Below, piece after piece: positions 13,916-27,600 of a stretch of DNA of 64,000 nucleotides (within the stretch, counting starts at the first letter, position 1; each line of letters starts with the position of its first letter). Made by a program: the position numbers and the translations under genes. The notes under the pieces were generated by a model. It was not told where the DNA came from, did no database searches, and saw only the letters and a list, made by a program, of their open reading frames with translations. This stretch comes from Nemopilema nomurai. Taxonomy: Eukaryota > Cnidaria > Scyphozoa > Rhizostomeae > Rhizostomatidae. The stretch covers positions 1 through 64,000 of the forward strand of contig ML133463.1 of assembly GCA_003864495.1 (NCBI GenBank), written 5' to 3'.

Positions 13916-16900
13916 GCTATTTTGATATTTTGTTTTTCAACAAATCTGCAAGACAATTTCCAGAATAGCATTAATCAAGAAATGACTTACCACCAGATTC
14001 GCCAATTGCTTTAACTTCATTACAGAAAATTAAATCAAAATCATGGCTACAGTGGCCACATCTTCCCATATACTGGACTTGGGGAGAGCAACAATGAAAT
14101 GAAATTAATGCAACATAATATACAGCTATGCTTAAAGCAAACCTCTAAATGTACGATTGAAATTTGAATAAGAACTTCACAGTCTTTGTACATCGGGGTG
14201 CAGCAATCTGCATGGTGTGGGTGACCTGGGCAATTTGCATGCTTCAAAAGGCCCCTAAATGGAAAGCCTCTAGTTTCCTTGACCAAACATCAATCTTCAG
14301 GTTTAAGTTGAACAACTGATATTAAATCAACTGATTGCATTTTATTAGCCAACTGCACATCTCAGATATATGAGATCTGGCGAAGGATTAAATAGAACGA
14401 ATCGTGGTAGTCAAGCCACACAAAAACATTTATGATAAAACCAAAAATTCACGAAGAAGAACTTTTTGTACAAAATTCTTTATTATAATTGCAGTACTCA
14501 CCAGACAATCCTGCTATTTATATTTTGTTAGACTCTCTTGGCTTTGACCCTTTTTATCTGGCCTCGCTTTCGAGTGTGCATGACCAGCCGTGACGTCAAA
14601 AGTGATTTGACACCAATCTGGATTAGGGTGCATTGAACAACAGAAAAGAAATACAATTCAAGACAAATGAACAAATTTTGAAAGTCTACACTCCAGCTTT
14701 TAACCTGAGGTTACTTCAGATAAATCAAGAACTTGTCTTTCCAGAACTCCACTACCTTTTAGTGTTAATATATATTGACCGCATATAAATTTCAAAATAA
14801 TTTCAGATGCACCGAAGGATACATCAACTCTGTAAAACAGTTGACTATATCATATAAGCTTTATCGACTATACCATAAGTTTGTATATATTATATATATT
14901 TGTAAGGTAAAACCTTATTGGAAGAAATTCTTTCCACGCAGGTGCTGCCCGTATCGTAATTTACCTCCGCACTCTTTGATCAGCTCTGTGCTGCAATGTT
15001 CGCCCGCGAACGGTGAAACAGTCTGTAACTAGATTAGTACTTTGCGTTAAGACGCATTTTGAAGGATGATGAGGGACATACTACCAATTGTGATAATCTC
15101 CTACTATAATATTAACCCATATGGAGCATAAGCAAACTTATATATTATATATTAAAAATTAGTTGTGTTGTATTTGGTTTAGCTGTAGGCCACGAATTTG
15201 AAAAAGTGAAGTCAACATGAATAAACATGAAGGCTCAAATATTTGTAGTCTGTCAAACTTGACATGTGACTTTGTCCGGGTCACAAACGAACCCAGCATG
15301 TAGAAATGCCCATATTCAAAGGCAGGCCGCTATAATGAAAATATAATTTGGAAATTTTGAAGGAGCAGAATTGAGCTTGCCGGCGTGCTCATGGTAAGAA
15401 GAAAGTTAAGGGTGCTTTAATCAGGTATTCTGACTTATGTCCGACGCCTTCATTACTCAGATGAAGGTTTCTTTCGAGAAATCTCAGAGAAAGAATTCGA
15501 TTAACGAACATCGTTTAATTACAGACAATGTATGATACTACAGAAATCAGACAGGCTAACTCTAAAGTGTTATATTCTAAAATCGTCGTGAATGTTTTAC
15601 ATACAACAGTGGTATGAATTCTAAGGCTCCAAAAGGTATTATTTACAAGTGATAAGACCACAACATTTCTCTAATGATTAGATTCTGTGGTAATTATTGA
15701 ACTGAATCTCTTTTGAAGATATTCTTATTCAGGTTTCTAATTTATGTCTTTTAGCAAAACAATTTGCACCAGCCTGTTCTTGTATTTATGACAAACAAAA
15801 TGGCGACGCAACAACAACGAAAAGTGCTTTGAGCTTCAAATTAAGATATGGAATCTTCTTGGTTTCTAGCGATTCTTAAGTACTTCGATAGAAATTTCAG
15901 ATCCTAGATTCTTTGACTCTTAGGCATAAACATCCTTATAAACAGGACCTCTCAACAAAGAAGATCTGTAACGCAGAGTCAAATAATGGTAAGCTGGGTT
16001 TGCAAAAGAATTCCTTACAGTAAGGCCCGTTAAAAACAGGCAAAGCATTAAAACTTATAAGTGATTGGCCTACACAAAAATTCTACAATTTTGAAGAAAT
16101 TTCAATAAAACTACTCTAAGATGAGACCTTCAGGTGCAAGGGAATCGAAACTTTACCTTCATTGACATATGTTTGTCACAAATACAAAAAAAAATATAAT
16201 TCAAGCATATAATTTATTTAATTTATAAATATAATATTTGTAGTCTGTCAAACTTGACATGTGACTTTGTCCGGGTCACAAACAACCCCAGCATGTAGAT
16301 ATACCCATATTCAAAGGCAGGCCGCTATAATGAAAATATAATTTGGAAATTTTGAAGGGAGCTTGCCAGCGTGCTCATGGTAAGAAGAAAGTTAAGGGTG
16401 CTTTAATCAGGAATTCTGATTTATGTCCGATGCCTGCATTACTCAGATAACGGTGTCTTTCGAGAAATCTCAGAGAAAGAATTCGATTAACGAACATCGT
16501 TTAATTACAGACAATGTATGATACTACAGTAATTAGACAGGCTAAAGTGTTATATTCTAAAATCTTCGTGAAAGTACAACAGTGGTATGAATTCTAAGCC
16601 TGCAGAAGGTACTATTAACAAATGATAAGACCACAACATTTCTCTAATGATTAGATTCCGTGGTAGTTATCAGATGGGGTAAGAAGGGGGCAAACTGTCA
16701 GCAAATTAGGAACGCTGTATGCTCAACGAGTAATGGACTATTTCGCATTCCGTTGAATTCTATCTCTTCATTACAGAGGGCAATGAAGGCTTTGGGTAGA
16801 AACAGTCTCTGGTAATAGCAGCAAGTTGCCATGAACTGACAGCATAGCTTATGGGGTAGGCCCTTGACGGGGAATCACAATGTAATTAGGTGTGTAGAAC

Positions 16901-18629
16901 CATTACTTAACTCCAAGGTATTAAGACAGTTTTGTTGCCAAACATAGGTTACTCAGATGACAAGCATTTTCACCGAATTCTTTCCTCAAGCATTCCCTGA
17001 AAATTGAAGCTTATTAATTTGTTGCGGTAGTTTTGACGGAAGATAGCCCACGAAAAAATTAGGGTCATCGAAAAGAAGGGACCAGCAACTCCCATTACTA
17101 AATACGTTTTAGGTTCACGTGAAATACCCTCCTTACAACGGGCCTTGTTTCGTCCCTTGCGGTCAAGGTTGGCAGCCTGCAGTGTTGGGAGGAATTCTAT
17201 ATCGATGCTGGCTCCCAAAACGAGGCCGTCAAAAAAAGAGTACCTATGTAAGGCAAATAGTACAAGTGACGTTCTAAGTGAAATCTGAAATAAAGCTATT
17301 AAACAACCCTAAAAGCTACTCTTTATCTACAACAGACTACTTTGATACAAAAAGGCCAAAAAGGAAATCTAATCAATACTCAAAACTAAATCATTAACAA
17401 GGAACAACAACTCTGTGAAGTGTTTGGCAAAATTATGTTTCTACCGCGTAGAGAATAAAGCTATCAAATGCATGTTGTTTTAGAGAATCGAGTGGAGGGT
17501 TGTGGGCATAGTTTTGCTATGTGCAATTAATTTTTACGAATAGGGTCAGCGACCTGTAAGATTCTTTTGCACGGGGCATTTACAAGGGGGAAGTGCAGAT
17601 TGAAAAACAAAGCACGGGGGACGGTGGCCCTGCACAAAATGCATCAATCAACTCCACGAATTTTCAATGTATAGTGGTGACCCCGTTTTATAGACTCAAA
17701 ATACGCTAGAATAAGCAACAATTCCAGCATGTTTGGTTCAGCTCTGAGTACAAACAGGGAATGCCCATACCTGCCAGCTTGATTCATTTTCGTGGAAAAG
17801 CTGAGACTGCTTCTCAGAATTGGGGGAATAACCATTTGATTTGCGAGAAAGGTTTTCTGCAGCCCCTTCGAGGCTCTCGCGTTAACCTCCAACCCAGCAG
17901 TTGAATACTTCTCTTGCAATGTCATCATACTTTACACATTCACATTGACGATAGTGTCCCTTCCACGTGTAATTACACTACTAGTTGATAACTACCCCAA
18001 TACATCGACACTATTTCTACGCAACACCGACTTCATCCCACAGGGACAGCTTACAATACTTACTTTGTCGCGCAGATACAAAAATAAGCAAGACATCGAC
18101 CATTCAGTTTACATAAAGTTGAATAGCAGCAACGTTCTGCAATCGGACCTCCATCAAGCATCAACACTCGGTACATTGCTTTTTATTGCGGTCCTAGGTG
18201 TGCTATGTTGAGGGCTTGCAAATGTATTATGGCTCAAACAGTGCTACGCTTGATGGACACTATTTGAAACCGGTTTAAAAGAATTAGTATGTGCTAAGGA
18301 AAAACAGAAAAGCTAAGGTGAAAGACGTCAAACAATGGCAACTTGGCCCAACTTTATAAAAACAGTGATCAGATGTTGCAGCATGATGAAAAACATACAA
18401 AAGAAAAGAAGAAATCTTAGAAACTGCAGAGTTGCAAATGATTAAAATAATCGAGGGCGATGTTTGATACAAAAATTGGACAGAGGAAAACAATTGAATC
18501 AAACTGATTGAAAAGTGCAGATGACCCAGTTGCAAATGCAAATAAAGGAGGAATATAAATAAAAGGAGACAAGGCGTCGAGGAAGCCAAAACGTAAACGG
18601 TATGACGTCATCACGAAGGGGACTGGTAT
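13916..18629. other. Gene-poor spacer upstream of choline dehydrogenase copy B
   Basis: 13916-16215 is the paralogous 5' flank of copy B, including a candidate untranslated-exon donor near 13990. 16226-16680 is a further partial copy of it. 16680-18629 is unique sequence in which I see no recognisable gene. Open stretches at 16970-17218, 17644-17928 and 17945-18211 have no recognisable domain and no convincing splice context. Confidence 0.5.
16226..16680. repeat. Third, partial copy of the choline dehydrogenase 5' flank
   Basis: The sequence from ATATTTGTAGTCTGTCAAAC onward repeats 15238-15690 (and about 7120-7575) with small deletions and substitutions. It starts immediately after the end of the copy B unit. 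It is a direct repeat of the upstream segment only; no exon is included. Confidence 0.85.
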
Positions 18630-21600
18630 CTAATGCCTAAAGCAGAGGCGGCTCAGAATAGATGTCCGTTGTGGAGGATCAGCAACCTCGATTTGAAAAT
18701 TATCAGTAACTGCCTCCTGGCTTAAGATGGAGCAATTTATCGCATCGAATTCCTTTTGATGCTTTGGCCAGCTGAAGATCTGCTTGCCTCGTAAAAACTC
18801 AGGCAGTTCATTTTGCTTTGAATCCGCTAAAATGATGATCAAGCTTGAGTTGGTCTTCTTTTCAAAAAGCCTGTCCACAACGAATTGAAGATCTCCACAG
18901 ACCCTATTAACATCATTGCTTTCGCCATGCACCATCTTTCCGGCTTTCCATTCAATACAGATCTAAAGTAAAATATATAAAAACTTGGTAAGTAAAAGAA
19001 GCAAATAAAACGAAAATTATTGTTTAGTATCTGTCAAAAAGTTTTCGATGCCCTTCCAACTGCAGATCAAAAACACGGTCGTGGTACAAAGTGGTATTAG
19101 GTTGAAAGTCACCATTACCGTAAATCCTCGAATTGCCCCCCCCCCTCGAAAAAGCCCCCCCCTTGAATAAGCCCACACCCTAGAACTACAAATTTTCAAT
19201 AAGCCCCCCTCGAATAAGCCCCCCATCGATTTTTTTATTTCCGACCCCTGAGGTTGCCTTTGGCATTTTAGTGAATTACTACAAAAATTTATATTTTTGT
19301 TTGTAAGTTGATCAAATATTACTTTAAACTTAGATTATTTTTTATTTTTTATGAAAAGAAAGAAATCTAAAAAATTATCTTTTTATGTGACATGGTTCAG
19401 GTAATTTTATAAGCTCCCACCCAAAAATATCAAAAATAAATAAGCCCCCAGGAGGCTAATTCGAGGATTTACGGTATGCGTTACAAGCCTAATTCCTAAC
19501 TTGACTGACAGCTGGCTGCTGTTTGCTGTCTATCAAAAAGTGCTGTACATGTTTTACGAACTGAGGGTTTCAAGGAAGAAAGTTAAATGTGTTTGTATCA
19601 AATTCCAGCATTTAAATAGGCACCCACTAAACACTGTCTCAAAACGACTCTTTAAGTCACGACCGTAATTTTAATAATCTTTATTGATACTTTATCGCAG
19701 AAGCACAAGAAAAAATATTTTAAAAACAACATCAGTACCTTCAAATATTCCTTGGATACAACCATGAGTATTTTCTCAGATTCAGACAATTGCTTCTGAC
19801 ACCATCTTGATAGGCCTAGCTCCGCAATCTCTGTTTGATTGTACGAATCGATAACGAGGTTGACTCCATAATCCTTTCGGAACTTTGTTACGAGGTTCAG
19901 AACGCTGTTCTCGTAATTCTCTGTGTCAGGATAATACGAGACATACACTTTTCCTAAAAGATAAAAGCCAGAATTAGAATAACTACATGTTTAGAAGATA
20001 AATGCACTGTACTGTAAACTGTACTACACTTTAATGTTATTTGAACAAGTGCTCTGCGGTACAAAATTTCACAATGGCAAGAAAAAGTGGAACTAGTTTT
20101 TGCAAATTTAAAGTAATTTTTCGTACGACACTCAAGAGTATACAAACGTCGTATTTTACGTATAATTGGGCAAGCTAGGTGATCTTTTCAACTAGGTGTT
20201 TTGGAGTCTATCTATATTTCAATGGAATATCCCATTCTTTGTAGACAGAAAGAGTTCGTCCTTTCCCCTGTGCTCTTCTGAAGTTAGGTGTTAAGTAACG
20301 CTGATTGGTCAATTGTAACCAATCACGCGCTCTTCTTATCACCCTCTAGTGTTTTCGATCCGCAACTGGCAAAAGCTAGTGCCATTGTGAACTTTAAAGT
20401 TTGCAGCATGTTACTGTGCTGAAATGTAATACAAGGTACTTCAGTGTTGACTAGTACTGTACTGGGAAGATTCGGACGTACCTTTTTTAGCTTCGTAGAC
20501 ATCATGTTGTTCTTTGACCTTTCGTTGACAAATGATGCCAATGGCGATTAGAATGACAATCGTGATGAACGCCACAACGATGATGGCAGCAATCAAGCCA
20601 TTTGTTAATATACCACCTTCACCTGTCACCAGAACCAAAATGTCAATATGATGCACAATACTTGATGACGACTTCATAAATTATGGCCATGCTTCAATTA
20701 TTCCGTTTTCAAATGTCACTGTTTTCGAATCGTTTTTAAATCATTCCATCAAAACGACCAATTTTTAAATCACTCCGCTTCTAAAGGCGTTTTCAAATTT
20801 CTCAAATGTTAAAGGCATCGAGTCATGCTAAATAGCGGTTTTCCACGGGCTGTTGTCTGTTTTCATGTGATAAATCGGCTTTCATGTGATCAGACATCAA
20901 GGTTAAAACATCATGTGTGCAGTTTGCTTGACAGCCAATCAGATTAACGGAGCTATCATAATGACTAAGCAATTTTTGCAATTTGGGTATACGCTTTCCA
21001 TTTATCATGACTCAATGCCTTTAATGCAAAGCCCAAGTCATTTCGCACTGTTTTCATGCAACGGATATATAGCACGAAGAATGATGACCTCTATTTGCTG
21101 ATAATTTCTTTCATAAAGAGCTCGATGCCATTTGATACAAGGTAAACTAGCCTGATGACTCAGGAAAAAAACTTGAATTTAAGCCCCCGTTTCAGTAGGT
21201 ATCACCTAAAAATCCATGTTACCCTTTCAAACAAGGAACAACACCGAAAAGGCTACCAACATATAAAGCACAGTTTTTGAAATATCACTTAACGCCCTAA
21301 ACGTATTGCACTGTTCTCTATAACCTGGTACCCTTGAAACAGAGTTCAAGGGACATAAACACCGAAATTGTAACAATATTCGAAACTAAACGAAAGTTTC
21401 GAATTAGGTAGATTGCATCCGGAAAATTGTCAGTAACCGCCCTGAACGATTGGTGGAAACATCTAGCCAGTGAGTTCAATACACCGGCAAATATCAACTC
21501 GGCAAATATCAACTCGGCAAATATCAACTCGGCAAATATCAAATCGGCAAATATCAAATCGGCAAATATCAACTCGGCAAATATCAAATCGGCAAATATC

Positions 21601-24600
21601 AAATCGGCAAATATCAAATCGGCAAATATCAACTTTCAACGGCAAATATCAACTCGGCAAATATCAAATCGGCAAATATCAACTTTCAACGGCAAATATC
21701 AACTCGGCAAATATCAACTCGGCAAATATCAACTCGGCAAATATCAACTCGGCAAATATCAAATCGGCAAATATCAAATCGGCAAATATCAAATCGGCAA
21801 ATATCAAATCGGCAAATATCAACGCGGCAAATATTAACTTTAAACGGTAAATATAAACTGAAGTCTTAGTGAGTGAAACTGATAAAGAATAGTATTAAAC
21901 AGTAGCAACCTCCGCTCTCTTTAGCACGGCAGGGTGTGAACGTCTGCATTGTCTCATTCAGTTGATGGTACACAGGATACGCGACAACCTGGGAATAAAT
22001 CAACAACGGTGAAGCTTAAATTTATGTTAACTAACTCAGATCCGATTTTAGAAACTAATTCAATGCATAGTGCTTACAAATAATCTGTGCAGTGGTGTTA
22101 GGCCCAATTCTAGCATTCTAGCACACTCAACTAACACAGTCAGCACCGAATCGAGATTCGGCCTCTGTTTCATGTTTCGTTGTGGTGTGGTGTACTATCT
22201 GGGCCTAAGAAGAATTGAAGAACTATACCGCCTCAGAGGTTTCTGGGAAAACAAGTTTGAAAAGATGAACACTTACCAACACGTGAATTGTGTCCGTTGA
22301 CTCGACCCCAGTCACTCGATATGCGAGGGTATCCTGTAAATAAAATAGCAAGTGCGTAATCATGGCGGCCTGTTTCGTCAACTAAAATTAATTTTCATTA
22401 AAGTGTTAATATTTTATCGGGAGTATAATTCATAAAAAACTTGATAGATAGCATGGGCGAAATGATAAATAACAGAACATAATTTAAAAGTAAATATAAT
22501 TGATATTAAAATAAAAATAATTGTTGCAAATAGTCACAAAACCTTAACTTAGAACAATAACCTGTCAGCCTTCAGTCAAGTTCCATAAAGTTGCTGGAAA
22601 TAAACAAAAATCGGCTGAAGATTGGCAGGCGTGAAGATGAGTGTGTTTTTGGACCAGTAAGCCTGGAAGTTTGATGTTTTGGCACCAAAGGTTGTGCTTG
22701 GGCCAAAAGTGGTACTAAAAGTGGCCAAAAGAAAACAGGAAACCCACCTTGCTGACCTGAATGCAAACGGTTGCGAGCGGCTTCGGTATGACTCTTTCTT
22801 GAGTAATGGTATACAAAATTTGGAAAGCAGTGTAGTTCTTCGTTAGGTAGTCTGCGAAGGAAAATTATAGTTTAAGAGCCAATACTGTATAAACACATAG
22901 CTGGAGATTCGCTGATACGGATATTGTGAGACCATTGTGTTTGGTCTGGATTTTCAGAACGACCCCACAACTATGACATAAGTGCCAGAGTCGATGAGTC
23001 TGTTAGAGGTTTCTACTTCCAGGGAGATTCTGAAAACATTTCTCGTAAATCAATCAAGGGGATGGATTCTAATAGGGTATTATAGGCTTAATTGTTTTGC
23101 TCTTTTCCTCACAGACCTTGGACATATGACATTTGGCCTAGAATTTGGACCTATGACCTTTGGCATATGACCTTTGGCATATGACATATGACCTTGGGCA
23201 TATGATCCTGGACATATGACCTTTGGTATATGACCTTGGACACGTGTCTCCTGGAGTCTACTAAGCTGATAAGTCTTGGTCTTGGTCATCATTGCAGTAG
23301 CAGAATTCGAGTGAGAGAGTAAACCGTTCGGGGAGTGGAGGCCTCAAACGACTGATTGGTTGAAATGTAATATATAATCGTCGGGAAGAAAAAACTATTA
23401 GGGGTACATATCCTTATTTAGCGATGTGTTATGTATTGTTTTGCATAATAGCATGTACACTTGAGGCTTCGTGATTGAAAGTATCAACATCTAGATGAGT
23501 CGTGCCCTAGATCAAATTACAAACCTTTTGGCGGCGTCCAGTACAAATTGAAGCTTTTCTTGTTATACTTTCCAGCCTTTTGGCAGTCAACCTTGGTCAC
23601 GTGTGCATAGCCGGCGTAAACATCCTTTGTGCTTCCAATCTTTACCCGCTCGCAATCTACCAACAGGGAAACAGAGCTAATAATAAAAGCATCTGGGGAA
23701 GCATTGGATCAAAATCAAACAGCTCTTTCGTGTAAGAAGCAACAAGAGCAGTGGTTTCAAAACGGATCCCGTTAAATACGAGAGATGCACGAACGTTGTT
23801 GTTGTTGTTGTTGTTATTGTTTATGTTGTTGTTATTGTTTATGTTGCTGTTTTTGTTATTGTATGGGTTGTGACTACAAAAAGGAAACTTCGAGGCAAAG
23901 GTAGACAATAACAGTTAAAAGGTGGCCTGCGGGTGACGGCTGATTGACACGTGATTATCAGGTGATTGACAGATGCTACTAGGAATAGTCACACGTGACT
24001 TTATATATGCTTCGCTTGATAAATCATTGCCGTTAAAATGTCAACTGAATCCGCTGATAATTCGATGTCTAAATCAAACAGCGAATTGTATAGTTACATT
24101 CGCCATGAAGAGCTGTCCAAAATAAGCTTAGGCTTATCTGCGGTGGGGCATGGGGCGAGACTCTGGTGCAGGCATCATGCATACGTCATGGTGGATAGCT
24201 TGGGCTCCTGCGCGGCGTCCACTAGGTATTTCAGGTCGGAGACAAATAGCTATAAACTGCGCATGCGCCAAATCAAACAGGAAGAGCATGGTGGTTAGCG
24301 CGGGAAAACAAAACACGACAGACGCGAAGCTCATGGCCTAAAATGCATGCAACAGTAAGGCCTAGAAGGTTGCGTTTCTCGCATCACTCTTACGACTTTG
24401 TCAGTTAAAATGTAACTGCGGATTAAGCATTGAAGTAAGAATAAAAGCAAATTTCAGGTAACATACTCGAGTCTTTCCCAAAATAAGTTTTTGGATCAGG
24501 AACTGTAGAGGGGAACGTCAGATTTGTTGGAACGATTTCTGTTTGGATGAAAAATTAAAATGGCTAAGTATCCAAGTGGTAAGAAGCTAGAATTTCTAAA

Positions 24601-27600
24601 CGAATATATCCCTCTTGGAGAAAATGTTTAACCAGCTATGGACTTGAATAGAACACATGGTGACAATTGGCACCTAAAATCACTACTACATAATTAGCCC
24701 AGAGTCGAAATTCACATAAAATTTTGAATGGAGAATTTCAACTTTTACACTACAGCATGTCATGGGCCACGAGTAGGTCAGAGGTCATAAATGTGGTAAG
24801 TTAAAAAATTCGTATATACTTACGCCCTGGCTTTATTGTGATGATACCTAGAAAAATTGAAAACGTAATACGAAATGAATACCTAAATACACAAACAGGT
24901 ATCAGAGACATGTCTGCTGCCAAAGAGGCTAGAAACACGCGAAGGAAATTCAGTAGAAAAATGGGCTTCTGAAAATCACAATCATCGAAGATGGGTACGT
25001 AGGACTGATTAAAGGCGATATCTATGATTACGTAGCCGACAAGGAAAAGAAAACCTTCAAAGTTTTCATTTTCAAAACGAAGGTTAAAGGTTGAAGTTTA
25101 AAGGTTAAAGGTGCGTCTGCAAGGTTATGAAGATACAAGTAGATGCTAATCATCGTCATTACAGAGGTATGGGAAATCAAAGTATCAGTTTTCATCAAGA
25201 ACAGAAAAAGGCGGTGGGAGTCCACAAGACTACCTTCGCGAATGGAAAATGCGTTTACATAACTTGCGATAAAAAGCAGCAAAAGAGACATCCAAGAAGA
25301 AATAGAAACTCAACACGGGCATTTAGCTCCTGCAGAAAGACACTGACGAATGATGAAGGCATGCCACTAAGGTACTTGTAGAAAATGGCACGGTGCTGGG
25401 AGAGGCCTATTCTGGTATTAGTGCTAATTTGGCATCTAAATCGCTTGCTGTCTCAATTTAGGGGCCATCTATATGACGTCAATTCAATAAAAATCTAGCA
25501 TGATACTAACTATTGTTGATATTGAAAGAATTTTGAAAACTTACCACCAGGTGGCGGAGGGAATGTCATAATTTGCCCAACTGCAACAAAATTAAAATAC
25601 ATTAGGTAAAACGAGAAAGATTTACTCTTTAATAAATATCAAATAGTAATAAATGTCTGATGCAATAGTAAATTGACTTTTTAGTGATTCAATTAGTCAA
25701 GGAACAAAATAAGAAAGGCTATGACATCTAAAGAGACCAAATTTCTTGTGGCTATAAGAGAGAGACGTTTTTATGTTTGACAGGTGTCCTTCTGCCCTCT
25801 CACAGAGTCTTTTTTGAATAAGCTAATTGATCTGAAAGAAAGCTCCTGATAAGGTTACCAATTCCATCTTTTAATCATATGAACGGCGAGACTCACGTGT
25901 TGGTTTATCCGTGGTATCTCGTCTCTTCCGCTTCTTGCCTTTCTCTTGAGAGAAGAAGAAACAAAACATTTGAATTTAAGAAATACATTTCAGTGTATTT
26001 AGAGCAGTCCCTAGAGGTACTTCCATGCATCTTGTGGTCTATTTCGAAGGGGTCCCCCTCTCATTATCTAGTTTTGATTGATCATATTGAAATCAAAATC
26101 GAGAATTCAAACTGATACAATGATATCTATCGTGAATGTTATAAAACGAAAACATACCACTGTTACACAATGAGTATTTCTTCATATCGATGTTGCATTT
26201 CGCGGGAAGTGGAAGAGCAACAATCTAAAACACAAAAATTGGAAAAATAGGAAAATCATTGGAAAACCCAAAAAGAGAATCAAATGAATGGAATATGACA
26301 ACAACCTTGGGACTTACAAAATATACCTAAAATATAAAACACGTTGCCTAACTGTCTTCACGTGTACGTGCTCATGAGCGTGTGCGTTTTCGTGTTCGTC
26401 TCTGCACATTAATTCGTTTGTCCTTAGGCTTTGATTCGTACTATCGAATAGCTGCATTCTTAAATCCCATGTGCTTTGTACAATATTTTTTTAGATAATA
26501 AATCTATGATCATTTTCAAACAATGCTAAGATCAATGATGAATAGACATTTGGTATTGGCGCTGGTAAAAGACACTTACAGCCAGAAATAGCTCATCTTG
26601 GCCATCGAATCCTTTAGCTTTGTCAATCAGGAAACTTGTAACATTCTGAAAATGAAAAAAACCAAGGAGTAAAATAACTAAAGTACGTATCTCATAATAA
26701 AAAGTTTTTCCGTGAATTCAGAGTGGGATAAACTTTAAACCACTTGAATTGCCACATTGAATTGATCGAATTGCCAAAACGTAGACAGGAAATTGAATTG
26801 TCAAAGTCGAAAAAGTAGCCAGCATATTGAAAAACACATAACAATTTACGTGGATGTTCAATTCCAACACGTTTTACTTTCTGTAAATCGCTGAAGCAAT
26901 TTCCATTTTGGCTATAAGCACTTAGTTGTGTTATGCTTTCGATCCGCAACTGGCTATTTACTGTCAGCTTCTGGTCTTTTCCGACGTTTGCATACTTGAG
27001 TACCGGACGAAAAGTACTTTAAGTATGCAGAAACTGGTCCCCAAGTTTCTAGCAATTTAAAAGTTTCAAAACTTTTCTGTCTATTTATCGACCTTTATTA
27101 TTTTAATGTTCGCATAATTAGTATCCCGGATGTAAACTAAGTCCCGTATGTAATCCGCCCATGTAATCTCTATAGAGTACATATACAGTTGGCATTATAA
27201 TCATGGGCATTTCTCTTTGATAAGTCCTGAAACATTATAATTACGACGATGAAAATTTATGGGAACATAAAATATGTTTACCTTTCCAACTTCGAAGCAT
27301 CGACCAACTTCTCTACCACCACCACTGCGACTCCCAAATCTGTAGTTCACTTGGTAACCAATACAATTTCGAAGTTCTGTGAAGATCATAGAATTTCTGC
27401 TCATAAACAGATACATTAAATTAAGTCTTGTGAATAACTTTGTAAATGCTAAAGAGAGTGAAAAGGCAAGGTCAAAGATACAACACTATGCATGATAGAC
27501 AAATTAAATAGCAAAAAATTAAGTCCATCACTTATGTTTGGGAACAAGATCAGTACTTTGAGATAAAATTATAAAATATAAAATTTAAAAATAAGATTAA

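Larger units (their letters stand above)
1..16215. repeat. Tandem segmental duplication carrying two choline dehydrogenase genes
   Basis: Exons, introns and upstream flank of the left copy (1-7906) recur in the same order and orientation from about 8472 to 16215, with near-identical stretches of hundreds of bases even in introns. Position 1 corresponds to about 8472, and 7861-7905 to about 16174-16215. The unit is therefore a little over 8 kb and its boundary falls at the 3' end of copy B. High intron identity implies a recent event. Visible differences include a roughly 200-bp block at 15708-15915 absent from the equivalent place near 7605, and a longer intron between the last two 3'-side exons of copy B. 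Because the last exon of copy A must lie left of the window, more of the array may exist there. Confidence 0.9.

Noticed and set aside
17644..18211. Two open frames of about 90 codons on opposite strands
   Set aside because: No recognisable domain, no splice context, and similar lengths arise by chance in this composition.
18150..18260. Inverted CCATCAAGC segments suggesting a small element
   Set aside because: Similarity is short and imperfect, and no target duplication was seen.
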